From the NCBI RefSeq assembly GCF_000499845.2, contig NC_023757.2, forward strand, positions 39,725,162-39,789,161: DNA of 64,000 nt, read 5' to 3'. This stretch comes from Phaseolus vulgaris. Its lineage: Eukaryota > Streptophyta > Magnoliopsida > Fabales > Fabaceae. How positions within the stretch are numbered: the first letter of the stretch is position 1; each line of letters begins with the position of its first letter. The translations under genes and the position numbers were made by a program. Positions 1 to 13,200 of the stretch are shown here, piece after piece. The notes under the pieces were generated by a model that saw nothing but the letters and a program-made list of their open reading frames with translations, was not told the DNA's origin and did not search any database.

Positions 1-1435
1 AAAAAATAATCTTGAAAAGTCAATCTGGAAAAAAAAATCTGGAAGTGGAATTTCAAAATAAAATTGGAAAATCAAAATTTCATTTTGGAAAAACAATTTC
101 AGATGAAAAAGAAATTCCAGAAAACAAAATCCAGTAATGTATTTTGGAGATGGGATTCTGAAAATTAGAAAAGTGTTCTGGAAATCTATATTTTGAAACG
201 TGTTTGAGAAAAGAAAATTCTTTGATACGTAAATGTGTTTGAGAAAAGAAAATTTACAACGTATTTTGATACACCCTTTTATTTAAGAGTTTTTTTTATT
301 TCACATAAAAATAAAGTAGAATTTTATTCCAAGGTATTTTTGTTATTTCACGCATTTTGTCACGGATGCAGGAAGTAATTGTCTTGCATGTAAATGAGAA
401 TTATACTTGTCCTTGGTCCAGTTATTTTTACATATAAAAGCATGTTTATAAATTAACTTAAAGGTTAATGGTACTTTTTTATGTAATTATTTTTAAAGAA
501 ATTTATTATGTAATGAAGACTAAAATTCTAATTAGAGTGCTCTTGAATTTTGGGTTTAGAATAACATATGTGCCTATATTTCCGTAAATATACAACTTGT
601 TCATGTACAATTTTAATTATGTATATAATCCTTCGATTTTTTAAAATTAGGCAATTTTGATTTATTATTAATATATCCTTTAATTGTTATATCAAAATAA
701 TATTAAAGTTTGTTGTTAAATTTATTATTAGAACTTTATGTGAATATCATTTAACCAAAATTGTTTAACTTTAAAAAATTAGAAGAGGGGTCTTCTGCAC
801 TTGGATCTTAACAATTATTTGTTCTATATTTTAAAGATATGAAAGCTTGTATATGATAAATTCAAGTTACCAACACCATCTTTCAAATCTTTTTTTTTTT
901 TATATGGTTACAAATTAATGAAAAGGGTTGGTTTGGAAGTGCTGATATCTTGCCATCTTCGGTAGAAGGCTCTTTGATTAGATGCATTTTTTTTCAGATA
1001 GTCAACCTTATTCATCTCTAAAAGTTTGTATTCGAACTTACATCAGCGTTTAGTAACGTTTGTCTTGAATTTGGGAGACGAGAATAACATCATCAACAGA
1101 ATAACAACAATACTCCCTACCTAAATCTTAAAAACTTCGAATGTTGCAACTATCCCCTCAGAAAACGCAAGTTATAATGGAATTCTCCTTGGCTCCATTC
1201 ATGTTTTTTGGTTTGGTTGCGGATTTGACAGAGAAAGATGCAAGGGAAGTAGGTTTTGTTGGGTGAGAATGAACCCTGAGTTGTGTATGGAAGGAGAAAG
1301 GAAGCTATGAAGAGGTTAGGTCAATTTCAAAAGCTAAAATCTTAATCTAATTCATTGGCAAGTGATAGAAAAAGATAAGTAAACTCGAAGGAGAATGATT
1401 TATCATTTATAGGTTTGGACATTCTTCTTAAATGG
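1..1435. other. AT-rich intergenic DNA, no gene seen
   Basis: No open frame here looks like a gene. The only structure I see is a short direct repeat: a stretch reading tgtttgagaaaagaaaat occurs near 204 and again near 237. The first 200 bases are purine-rich, with many TGGAA/CTGGAA words. Confidence 0.6.
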
Positions 1436-1830
1436 TGTATTCGTATCGAACACACGTATCGAACATCGACATTCAGATGACACGTATCGGTGAAATGTCC
1501 AATTTAAAAAATATTTATTGAATTTATGATAATTCTAGCACGATTCTAACATAATTTTAAAAAAAATATTAATTTTATAAAAACTCAAATTTATTGAATA
1601 AATGTTTAGTATAATTATAAAAATAATGAACAAATCTTTTTGAACCTACCATGAAAAACATACTTTTGCTAAAAAAAACTGAAACATATTTATTATCAAT
1701 TTATTTAATTTATAATTATATAATATATAAATTTGTATCTCGTGTCCTACATTTTAGATATTATACATATTTTCATATCCATGTTCGTATCATATAAGTG
1801 TTTGTCAGTGTCTGTGATACATAGTTTATC
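1436..1830. repeat. possible degenerate fold-back type repeat
   Basis: The left edge has repeated CGTATCGAACA and ACACGTATCGG words. The right edge has CGTGTCCTACATTTTAGAT followed by GTTCGTATCATATAAGTG and a TCAGTGTCTGTGATACATAG-like end. The two edges are roughly complementary to each other and enclose AT-rich filler. This resembles the dispersed GTGTC/CGACAC terminal repeats common in legume intergenic DNA. It has no coding capacity, the copy is badly worn, and no target duplication could be assigned. Confidence 0.3.
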
Positions 1831-4490
1831 ATTCATGTTCAAAACATTTTACTGATAAAAATAAATAAATTCATGTTCGAAATATACATGGTGTATTTGT
1901 GTTGGTGGGTTGAAGACTTTTTTAGTCTTCCATGGTGAAAAAAACTTCAATTATGGTTATTGAGATGGACTTATGTAGACGCTTAAGATCAAATAGAGAA
2001 TTCCACCTTGGCTAATTCTCCCTCCACCATATCAATGTAGATATCCAAAATTGTTAGGTAACTGTTGCATTAAGTTTTGAATAAGACCATCTGAAATGAA
2101 TAAAACATTATTCGTACATTTGCATTCGAAAAATAAGTGAGTTTGGTTGAGTTACTTGCAAACGACGATTTCCAAAAATGTTAGGTTGGTTGGATTATTA
2201 CATACGGACACATAGATTTGGAAGACAAGTTGATTTATGTGGAAGAAGTTATACAGTTCTGGAGATGTAGATTTGCTTGTGGATTTTGATATCCAGAATG
2301 TTAAGTTTGTGTCACCATTCTTCTTCAATGAGTTTGCCTCCAACCTCCAAATAACCACCGCAGAACCACCACAACTCACTCTAAATCATCACAGAACCAC
2401 CACAAATGCTATCAGTTACTCAAAACGACAAATGATTCATCCAGACTGCCCACCATCACCCACGATAGTCCACACAAACCGCTGCAAGTCTCCTCACACG
2501 CAAGCTACCACAAACAAACTAAGTCTTCTACATAAACTCTCAATTTTAGTTCAAATTAATTAAGAGCAATTTCGCCAAATCAATTTATTGGTTAGATAAC
2601 GGTTAAGATTGATATGGTCAAGGCAAAATATATGAAGTAGCAAAAAGTAAAAAAATTAAAAAAATTGATTTTTATAAAATTGTGACTAATTTAATGGATG
2701 TAATGTAATAAATATTAAATAATATATACATATATAATAATTAATTTTTTATTATATAAATTAATTTAATTAAATACAAAATTCTAATTTTATTATTATT
2801 GTTTAATTTTATTTATTTATTTATATTACTATTTTTACTATTTACTATTATATGATTTTATTTTATAATTATCTTATTATTTTATAAATTTTTAAATTTT
2901 TTCTACATTATTTTATAACTTTATTATATTTATTATTATTTATATTATTATGTTATATAATATAATTATTTTATTTTATTATAATATATATTAAATGTAA
3001 TACTTATATTTATTATATAATCTTTTATCTATTCATTTAATCGACTATATAATATCTAAAATACGTAATTAACTATATAGTACATATTCTATTATATTTA
3101 TATATAATTGATTATATATTTTGATTAATTGATTACTTTTCTTTCTACAAATTTTCAGAACCAACCATATGAGAAAGAGTGTCCTAAAACCTTTTGCCTC
3201 GCTTTTTTTTTCTCTCTCCATCTTGTCCTGCGCCCCCAGCACAAACAAACAGACGATTAATTTATTTATTATAACTATTTTAAAATTTATTATACTATCA
3301 AACAAACGATTAATTTGTGTAATATTATAATTTTTAAATTTTATTATATCTATCAAATTATTAATAAATTTTTATAAATTATTTTAAAAAAAAATTCAAT
3401 CTAAACATTTTTACTGTTTTTTTCCTTGTTTTCAACTCCTTGAATCTATACTTCCATCCAAACAAAACATAACATTAGAATTTAGAAATGGAAATGAAAG
3501 AAAACAAATTTTGGCTACTTACCTTAGACCACCAAAATGGAGGAGAACAACCCAAAGGTTTTAGGCACTGTGTTCCAACATTTTGCTAGCTTTTCCTTTA
3601 GATTTAACAACAAAAACCACACAAAAAAGTTAAGTTTCCCTTCAGCTGACGAAATTCAAAATGAGTGTTTGAGAAAGAAAATCAAAACATAATAAAAACA
3701 TAAAAGTGATCTTACTTTGATTCCAATAAACATCACCGCAGTTACAATCACTAAAACACCATTGCGTTGTGTACATGATATGAAATCTGTACTTCCCAAG
3801 ACATAACCAAAAACATTCAAGCTCTCTACCATACATGGGTAATATATCAAACACTGAATCAGAAAATGGGAGACAGAAAACACATAACAATGGGTTTACC
3901 CCTCACACCCTAAACCAATTTACAGCACTGATCTGGCACCCAAACCATCAAATCAAGTAAAAAACGGGCAACAATGTTTTCGATCAAATGTTCAATTCCA
4001 CAATCCTCAAGAGAAAAAGACACACACTAATACTAAGAACTTTGTTTCATTACTAACACAAGTTTCACAGCTACATTATCAGTATCATAATAAGAGCATT
4101 ACACAAACACCCCCTAAAAGACACAAACACACACAGAACAAACATCAAACTTGCTTCTACCAAACGAAACCCCATCAACTACACGTTCAATATTCGCATG
4201 TATCAGACCATTGTTCTCATTTCTTCCACCCACCCTTCCTCCTTCAACAGAGTTAGAAGAACTAACGGCGACACTACCTAACTAACTAACCCCAGCATAA
4301 ATCTCCTTCCCTACCACCTTCACGCATTGATGTCTACCCTTCTTCTTCTCGTGCCCGAACCCTGCGGCTATCCTCTTGAAAAAATAAAGGAAGCGCGTCA
4401 GAGACCATATACTTGCAATCATCATACACCAACAACTAATCATTCCAAAGTAGAAGACATATTAAGCAAACACCGAAATCATCCAACTAA
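1831..4490. other. intergenic DNA, probably including the 3' UTR of the minus-strand gene
   Basis: 2640-3100 is extremely AT-rich with no coding signal. 3480-4490 is less AT-rich and lies downstream of the stop codon of the minus-strand gene at 4491-5036, so part of it is likely its 3' UTR. A 17-base word (caactaatcattccaaa) occurs at 4433-4449 and again at 4484-4500, where it spans the stop codon. Open frames at 2152-2563 and 3642-3890 have no recognisable protein features. Confidence 0.5.
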
Positions 4491-5036
4491 TCATTCCAAA
4501 TCGAGTCGCAGCAACCGCCGCAAATCACTGGTGGCCGCGCCGTTGCGCCCTAAAAATCCCGGCACCGGAACGGAACTCGGATGCGGCGACGAAACGAACG
4601 CCGATCCCGCGTACACACCGTTGTTCGGATCCGAAACCCTAATCTGCTTCTGCACGGTTAAAGGATCCGGCCCCAATCGGTCCGTGGAGCCCAGTAACAA
4701 ATCCAGGCCCATCTCCCTCTTCGATCTTACATCGGCATGATTGTTCAGCAGACTCAATTTCTCGCCACGCTTCAGGATCTTAACTTGTCCCATGACGAGG
4801 TTCACCGGGGACGGAGAATTCGCTGGCGATCGGTCGGAGGATCGACGGCGATCTCGATCAATGGCCGGACTCCGCTTCCGTCGGCGTATCTGATGGGCGG
4901 GGGAGGTGAAGGCATGGTTGTGGTTAGGGTTAGAGTTTGTTCGCGACGCCACCCGTGACGTGGCGATGGCGAAGGCTTCGTTGGGGAGAAAGCGACCTTG
5001 GAGGCAATCGTGGGAACGAAGGATCGCTGTTCCCAT
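4491..5036 (-). CDS. small basic proline/serine-rich plant protein with PNRC-like C-terminal motif
   Basis: This is a single uninterrupted frame of 181 residues from an ATG at 5036 to a TGA at 4491-4493. The N-terminus (MGTAILRSHDCLQGRF) is followed by a basic, arginine/serine-rich stretch (about residues 50-75), a VMGQVKILKRGEKLS segment (about 80-95), LGPDPLTVQKQIR (about 120-135), and a tail containing YAGSAFVSSP, SSVPVPGFLG and ATSDLRRLLRLDLE. This order matches a small plant-specific family I know as single-exon genes whose SSxPxPxF tail resembles the PNRC/Edc1-type short motif of mRNA decapping activators; that functional link is inference. The frame is GC-rich compared with its surroundings, and a TATA element sits about 100 bases upstream. 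No membrane segment or catalytic domain is visible. Confidence 0.72.
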   Translation of the reverse strand: MGTAILRSHDCLQGRFLPNEAFAIATSRVASRTNSNPNHNHAFTSPAHQIRRRKRSPAIDRDRRRSSDRSPANSPSPVNLVMGQVKILKRGEKLSLLNNHADVRSKREMGLDLLLGSTDRLGPDPLTVQKQIRVSDPNNGVYAGSAFVSSPHPSSVPVPGFLGRNGAATSDLRRLLRLDLE

Positions 5037-5132
5037 TTCTAGAGAGAGAAAACGAAAGTAGCTCTAGAGAGAGAAAACGAGGTGTTTTCTTTTTTACAGT
5101 TGAAGGTGGAAAATGGAAGGGGCGGAAATGGT

Positions 5133-5140
5133 TATTTATA
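5133..5140 (-). promoter_or_regulatory. TATA box of the minus-strand gene at 4491-5036
   Basis: On the minus strand the sequence reads CTCTATAAATAACC, a good plant TATA box, 97 bases upstream of the ATG. Between it and the ATG lie two copies of a ctctagagagagaaaacga-like GA-rich word (5040-5080), typical of a plant 5' leader. An AAACTCTAACCCTAACC telo-box-like word falls inside the coding region at about 4923-4940. Confidence 0.6.
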
Positions 5141-7489
5141 GAGATCTCGGGATTCGGATTTTGAATTATTTTATCAATGGCGTGTGCCGGATTGAACCGC
5201 CCTTTACCGGGTGGTTGGGTTATAGGTTACCCAGTGGGGTTTCCCTATGCTTCATTATGAGGCTCAATTCCTTGTTAGGTTACAAAATCACCCTTCTTTT
5301 CAACACGTGTCCCCAACTTTTTAAAACATGGACTTTCAAACTCTTACGTCATCCCAACCCTTCATGCACATAACTATCTCAAGTGTTCACAGATGTCAGT
5401 TTCTAACTCCTGCTTTAACTTTAACATTTTCTTTTCCTACTTTTTTTTATTTTTAAATGTAGTTGATCAAGTCATATAGCATTGGTTACAAAATAAAGAG
5501 AGATTATGTGAAATGCGTTTTTATGATTTTTTTAATATGTTTGAGCATGATTCTCAACAAAAAAATATCTTTATAAATTCTTAACATGACAATAATTAAC
5601 AATATTGGATTTTCAGATGGATCACCTTTAAATCCATGATTAAAAAGTAAAATTCCAGTATAAATTATCGTTTAGATCATTTAACGGAAAGATATTTAAT
5701 ACTTTTTTTACTACTAAAAATAGTTTAATTTCTTCTAGATTTTAAGATGGATCACTGTGTAATCTCTTTAGCAACTCTATAATGTAAATTATTGTTTAGG
5801 TTATTTAATAGAAACAAGTTTAATAAATAATTTATACTATAAAAAAATTATATCACATCGCACCAAGATTTTCAGTCACGAACAACCAAGTTGTCAAAAT
5901 CTCACTTTGACATCCTAATAATAGTATTAAAAAAGATTATAGACAAAAATTTAATATTAAAATATTAATCATAAAAGATTGTGTTAATACACGCTCATTA
6001 ATAAGATAAATAAATTAACAGTATATATTTTTAAAATAATTGCTGTATAATTTTTTCAATGACATTAAATATATATATATATATATTACTTTTAAATAAT
6101 TGAATATTTTTTTCTTAACTAACCATCACAAGTTTTTACAACACATTTTTATACAATTATATATTTTTGAAATAATATTATTCATACAATCATATAAAGT
6201 GATACATTGTTGAGTAATTTTGTCATGGAAGTGAGGTTATACATGTGTCTTTCACTAAAGTCATATCACCGCCAATTACTTTAACTGCAGAATTGATATA
6301 AATAGACACTTCAATTGATATGCAGAAAATATTTTTCAATAATAACTAACGAAAACACGCATGAATCACTTCCTGCATCTGTATTTACATTTTTATTACA
6401 TTAAAATATAAATAATTTTCTATTTTTATTATTTTTATAAAAAATAATATAATTTAAAAGATAAATATATAATTTTAGAAAATAATATTTAAAAATAAGT
6501 AATTTTATTTTTAAGAAGATAGATTATTAATTATTGTTAATGTTAATATGTATATAGTGCTAAGATATGTTGTAAGATATTTTATTATAGTATTTTTGTT
6601 TTTTTTTAATTTGAATTTTTTTCCTTTTTTTAATATAATTAGTATTGATGATCGAGAGCATATAATCATTAATTTGTTTTTGTTTTTTGTGGTTTTCCAA
6701 CACTACACTTCGCATCTTATCATTGTTTCATCTTTTGTCCCTTTCTGGATGATTCTTTTTCTTAGAATGGTTTTTGAGATAAGTATAATTCAGCAACACA
6801 ACCCAAGTTGTAACCTAAGAAAAGTTATAAGCTACATGTGGAATTGAAAATCCATTAGGAACCCATAGCAGAATTAGGGTTTGTTTTGTTCAAATGTAGA
6901 ACGACGAAGCCATAAAGGAAGTATTTAGTGAACGAGGTTACAATATTGATGTAAAATATTGTCTTGAGAATGAGATATAAAGTCCATTTCTTATTTAAAA
7001 CATTATTAAAATGTTCCATTTGAGAGTAGTCAATATATACTTTCCTTTTATTAAAACTACCCAATTTCTCATAGATATACACTTTCTTAAAATTTTAAAG
7101 TTTTTATATAAAAATTATCAATTTCGTACTTTTTATCCTATTAAAATGGTAATACATTTTTTTTTTTATTTATACATCACAATATATATATATATATAAA
7201 TTAAATATTAGATTAAAGATAAAAATATAATTGTCAAACAAATAATTTTATCTTAAATTATGAAATTAGTATAAAAGTATAAATCTTACTATTATTATCT
7301 ATATTGTGTTAGTGTAACTCGTGTAAAACAATATTGTGTTATATATTTGGGAGAATGTACTAAATATTGTGTGTTAGGTACATTAAGTATGAAAAGTCTA
7401 CGAGTATAAATTCAAAATATCTTTTGATTTTACTGATGATCTAAGTTACTTAGACTAATGATATAAGATGGTGAGAAACTGAAGAGGGA
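5141..7489. other. AT-rich intergenic DNA, no gene seen
   Basis: The stretch immediately right of the TATA box may carry upstream promoter sequence. The rest is AT-rich with short (AT)n runs at about 6070-6086 and 7176-7199. The open frame at 6548-6847 is low-complexity and rich in F/I, so I do not regard it as a gene. Confidence 0.55.
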
Positions 7490-7990
7490 GTTCATTGTAG
7501 TCACACAATATAGATGTTTTGACTTATTCTGATTCGATTGAAGTGGATTAGATGTTAGTCTCTGTAGGCATACTTAATGAGTATTTCGGAAAAGAGTAAA
7601 TCTATATGACATTACTGGTTTAAATGAAGTCAAAAGGGTATTGGTGATTGACAGGAAATCAAGGTACCGTGAGACAAATTAATTTATGTGGCCACAATAT
7701 GATTAATGAGTCTATCAGAAGATGATAGATTCATATGCAATCACTATGTTTGACATGAAATCAAAGTTACTGATGGTTAAAAGGAAAGCAATATACCGTG
7801 AGACAAATGAATTTATGTAGTCACAATATGATTAATGAGTTTACCGGAAGACGATAAATTCATATGCAATCACTATGATTAGAATAAAATTAGAGGTATA
7901 GATGATTGAAAGGAAATCAAGGTACTTTGATGCAAATGAATATATCTCAAGACAGTATGATTGAAATGAAATCAAAGTACTTTAGAATGA
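7490..7990. repeat. tandem repeat, period about 129 bp
   Basis: Units begin near 7643, 7771 and 7901, each starting around a TGATTGAAAGGAAATCAAGG-like word, followed by ACCGTGAGACAAAT, CACAATATGATTAATGAG and TTCATATGCAATCACTATG. The spacing is 128 and 130 bases. The third copy is partial, and a more diverged copy can be traced before 7643 from about 7490. No reading frame is shared by the units, so this is non-coding. Confidence 0.72.
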
Positions 7991-10287
7991 AATGAAATTC
8001 AATTATTGTGGTTGATATTTGGATTTTGTATGTTTGTGTTTGAGTGAAAAGAAAACTAAATAAATTACGAATTGCTAATCAAGTTAGTTCTTTTACTTAT
8101 ATTTTTGTATGTCAAAAATTTATTTTGATAATTTACATTTACATGTGTTTGTTTGTGTGTAAATTGCGATGATTATACATGAACAAATATTTGTATAAGG
8201 TGCAAGAGCGAGATTTAGAGAAAAATATACAAATAATATTTTTTTTAAAATAGGTGAATTTATACCTATATTAAGTGAATTAATAAAATTTATAGTTGGT
8301 TTATGTTATTTTTAAAATGTTATAGTTAGTGTTTGAGTAAGTATTTATAAACTTAATTAATTGTAATTTAAAGCTGCTTTTAAAATTTAAATTTTACCAT
8401 ACTTTATTAATAAAGATGAGGCCCATTGATTTTACTAATTTGTTTCCTAATTTTTTCGTTGATTCGCAACTCAACTCTTTAACTTATTCATATTTAACAT
8501 AAATAAATGTTCATCATCGGTATTTTAAAAAATTTAAAATATTCATACAACATCAAAAAAATGTAAATTTAAAATAAAAAATATTGGTAAATAATTTCGA
8601 TTGAAGATTTCTGCAACTTTCAATATTATTTAAATAAATTATACTAAAAGTTTCTCTTCAATCATATAATTTAAAAAAAAATATTTTTATATTCACAATT
8701 CTGAAAATAGTTAAAGAGACAAGAAAAATAGTTAAATTATATTTTGAATTTTTTCAGTAAATAATAAACAAGTGAATGTTTAGTAGATAAATTGTTAAAA
8801 CAAAATTCATAAGAGATTTCGTTTGATGAGAAACATCAAACATGACTTAAAGTTTGACAAATACACTTTTTAAAAATATTTTTCAAAACTTGTTTTCACA
8901 AATATATGTTAACAAAAAATATGTTAATTTATCAATTAATAAATTAAAATTCACTGGATAGACTTATGTTACAAGATACCAATAAGTTTTATTCAAACTT
9001 CATATACTTTTTTACTACAATTAAATATTGTCACATTCACTTATATATATAATAAAATAATATGACTACAAAATAATAAAGATATGGATAAATAAAATAA
9101 TAAAGTTAGGAACATCTTCCTTGACATCAAAATATAATGGTTTACATATAATAAGTGTTTCATCCCCTTACTTTATTGTTTTTAAAATTGGTGTATTAAC
9201 TCTTTTCTTTTATGATCTCATTGATTATTTTATAATAATGTGTACTCATCTTATGATCTTACTATTTTATTTATAACGTAACTTGTAATGATTACACTTC
9301 TTTCAATTTGAAATTATAGTTCTAATTAAATGAAGACTTCAATAATTAATTTGTAAAAAATAAATCTTTCATGTAATTGATAAAAACAAAATCGAGTAAA
9401 TATACCTAGAATGTTTTTAAAGAAGTATAAGATGTCAAGTTTATCCTTATATTAAAATTGTCATTATTATAAAAAGAAGACAATTCTACCTGAAGGGTTG
9501 TTAAAGGAATAAAAGATATTAAGTTTATCCTTACATTAAATTTCTCATAGTAAATTTGTTATTGTTATTTTATTGAATGATTCTTGTAAGAAATATTTAA
9601 AATTATCATTTTGATTATATTAAACTCTTTGTTGGATAATATTAACATGTTCTAATAATACTTAGATAGAATAAGAAGTGCTGGTTTTTTAATGATTAAA
9701 GGGACCAGTAGTAGAAGGCTATAATTTTTAAAAACCTCATTAATTTATAATTAATTTAAGAGTATATTTATAAAAATAAAAAATACAATTAATTCTCTGT
9801 TTGGCAGAAAAGAAGGATAGAAGAACTTTATAATATATTTATTTTACTTTTTGGCATAATAAATATTCCTTAACGAAGAAGGTTACAATATATTTATTTT
9901 ACTTTTTCAACTCACTCAAATGTAATAAAGTAGAGAAGAAAAGCCTCCCCTTAACTAACAAATAGAAAAAGAAAGTTAGAAAAATCTAAAAAGGAGAATC
10001 TTACAGGTGGCAGAATGGGAGTGGCGGGAGTGGCTAGTGGCAACCTCCAACTGGCAATGGCGCGTGGTGCAGCGCGTTGGCTGGCGTTGCATTATGACAA
10101 AACTTTGACGGTCAGCTCAACCTATACCAGCTCGTACCTCACCATCTCCAACGTAAAGTGGGCCCCGCCAGCCTACTCAACATAGTGCGCGTGTCACAAC
10201 GTAACCAACTGTATGATTAATTTCTTCACCGGAGACATTAAGGCACGCGCAATAACGATAACGTGTGTGGTGCAGCAGCAGCGTGAG
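7991..10287. other. intergenic DNA and upstream region of the EDR2-like gene
   Basis: It is AT-rich to about 9950, then becomes GC-rich (about 10010-10200), as expected of the 5' region of the EDR2-like gene. Two imperfect direct repeats are visible: an AAGTTTATCCTTA-containing block at 9397-9465 and 9484-9550, and an ATATATTTATTTTACTTTTT word near 9830 and 9890. No open frame is convincing. A clean TATA box was not identified. Confidence 0.5.
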
Positions 10288-13200
10288 ATGGACGCTGTAG
10301 TAACAGGTTCGGAGCTGAACAAGTCCAGGAGCGGAGGTTCGGAGCGGAGCGATGACAGCGGAGGAGGGATATTTGAGTACTCTGGTTGGGTTTACCACTT
10401 GGGAGTCAACTCCATTGGTCATGAGTACTGTCATCTCCGATTCCTCTTCATCAGGGGAAAGTATATCGCCATGTACAAGCGTGATCCTCATGAAAGCCCT
10501 GGCATTGTATGATTCCTCTCCTCTTTTTCAAACCTTTTTTTACTTTTTTCGATCAAAACGAAGTAGTCTAATTGCACTCTTTTTGCTTTCGAGTATAATG
10601 GAAATTGGAATCACTTTATTGAAGCTTGTTACGATTATTGTTGCTGCTGCTGATTTGAAATTGAGAATCGTCTTAGGATGAAGAACCGAAAGTTTTGTCG
10701 TTTGATGGATTAATTATAGCTTCGATAGTGGAATGGAGATATTAATTGAGTACGAATGTCGATTTGCTAAAACTTGAAATAATTGGAAATAGGTTAAGCG
10801 ATGCTGTGTTTAGCTGATTATCACAAGAAATAATTACGATTCATATCGAATTTCCTCGATTTTCAACGAATGCCTTTTATATTGTTTGTGCGGAGGGATT
10901 TTGTACCATTGCTCTATCTTAGATCTGTTGTCCTAAGGCTGTGTTTGGATTTTTGCTTAAGTGTGGAATGGAGAGGGATGTAGGGAAAGCGGAAGAGGTT
11001 CCATTATTTTCGTTCTCCAATTTTTTTTTTTTAGATAATGAAATGACTGTTTTATCTTTCAAATTTTAACGTAATCATCAGCTTTTTAAGAATGTATGTT
11101 TAAAATAAAGATAATGTTTGAATTAAAAAGTTGTAGTCCATTTTCATTTTTTTCAAACAATGGAATGCAATGTCTGATATCATTCCAATGTCTACCACTA
11201 ATTTAAATATAGCCTAAACCGAAATCTTGATTAGAACTACTCTTCCTCAACTTTACAAGTAAAACAGATAAATAACATTTTTAAGAAGGCTCCGTCATAG
11301 CGAGAAGGAAGACTCGACTGGCAAGATGAAATACTAAAGGGTTAAAGGGTCGTTGGCATTCCTTGCATTTTTGTCTATAAAAGAAAATATTTATTTTGAT
11401 AGATTAACATATTTAATTGAGCGTAGATACTAGTTAGTTTCAATAGTTTTTTAATACTTTTATTTACTATTTTTAAAAAAATGTGGGTAATAACACCATT
11501 TAAATCACCTTTCACCTTGGCTTTTATCTCTTTCTCTCTCTCCTTCTTTCTGATGAGGAACTTTTATCTCTGTTTTTTCAACAAATTAGTTAATGATAAA
11601 AGTTTCCTCCTTGCAGAAACCAATTAGGCGGGGAGTTGTTGGACCCACGCTAATGGTGGAGGAGCTAGGTCGTCGAAAGGTCAACAATGGGGTAAAATAC
11701 TACTTGTAGTTATGAAATTAAACTGATCGTGCATTAGTTTTAATGGAATATTCTCCCCTTGACGTATAAAGTTATCAAGATTTGAGTGTACATGCATGTC
11801 TTGTTACGTTCTAAATTTGATGGGAGCTAAATATTTTCTGTTTTCTTCCCCAGGATCTTTATGTTTTACGGTTTTACAATCGATTAGATGAGACCAAAAA
11901 AGGAGATGTAAGTTATGTTTTTGAATTGCTTATTCTAATAATTGGTGATGATTGGCGGTGATTGATAACTACATCTGTCTGCATACCATGCAAGTTTTTT
12001 AACAAGTATAGCAGCTTAGGAAGAATTCATGATTGATCTTGTAACTTATTATAATACTCTGCTGAGTATAAAACAGAAGGACAAACTTCCATCTTCTGTA
12101 GATTATAAACGCTGCATATCATATGTTTTTTTAAGAAAACATAATTTTTGTTGCTTTCAAGTTTTTTTTTTTAAAAGAAAACAATAAAACAGAACGCACC
12201 TTTCAAAGCGGAAGCGCAATATGTATAGTACTTTTTTCTCACCAATATTGATGTAAATTACTTTCCTATCATTGCATTTTTCAGGTATAATGTTAGTGTG
12301 GTAATTCATTAATACCTGAGCGAGCAATAATTGCAAGAAACCCACTAGGATCCACCTAGTGGTAGGGAGGTTGGGTAGTTTGCATACCGTTGTAGGTCAT
12401 AATCTCATAGCCTTCATTGTACACACAAAAAATATTTCAAGATCCTAAAACCATGAATCGTGGCTCAGTTCCCAACCTGAGTTCCGTATTGACAAACTTT
12501 TGCTTGCAGTAACTTTTGCGTAGAGTGCGGGGTTCTGAACTCATTTGAAGCACATCGTGGTCCAGGCCAAGCCAACACCTTAGTGAGTGGGAGAGAATTT
12601 GGTCCCACACCTTGTGATCTTACCAAAAAAAAGTGCCAAATCCTCCCGCATACTATTGAATTATGAGGAATCCAACAGAGCATGAACCCCTGATAAAAGT
12701 AGTTCTTCAAGTTTTTATTTTTCCTTCATAATAAACATTTTCAACTGGACTTTCCCATTTTGAATTTTCCCTTAATCTTGTCGTAAGCATTTGTTACCAC
12801 ACTTGTTGTGGCTAGTGTCATCAAAATGCTTAATCAAGTTTCTAGAATTACACTTCCCACATAAACTGTCCCTCAATTTTCTTTTTCTGGAAAGGTTCAA
12901 CATGGTTTTTGTTGGAGATTCCATATCAAATTGAAATATGACCAAATTATTGTATATGAGTAGCTGTAAATATCACCTTACAAACCAATTTTATAGAGTT
13001 GAGTTAAACTTCAAGTTCACTTTCTAAGATAGTATCAAAACCTATCTTAAAACGGTTTGTCACACCTCTTGTGTCACTCATTATTGGGCCACCGATAAAT
13101 ATTTAGTTCCTTGTCCAAGATGTTCAATCTTTGATGTCAGGAGTGTATAGGAGATCTCACACCTTATAGAGATATGACCAAATTATAATATATAAGTAGT

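Noticed and set aside
4327..4740. Plus-strand open frame of 137 codons
   Set aside because: It overlaps the convincing minus-strand gene at 4491-5036 and has no protein-like features of its own; it is a shadow frame.
4923..4940. GGTTAGGGTTAGAG telomere-like word
   Set aside because: Only about two units, within a coding region; too short to be an interstitial telomere. The AACCCTAA word may be a telo-box but its position inside the frame makes that doubtful.
6548..6847. Plus-strand frame of 99 codons rich in F, I and V
   Set aside because: It is a translation of T-rich DNA; no domain, codon bias or neighbouring promoter supports it.
10177..10491. Minus-strand open frame over exon 1 of the EDR2-like gene
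   Set aside because: It is the antisense shadow of the PH-domain exon, whose plus-strand product is clearly recognisable.
12465..12710. Minus-strand frame of 81 codons in intron 3
   Set aside because: No recognisable protein; kept only as an unclassified intron segment.
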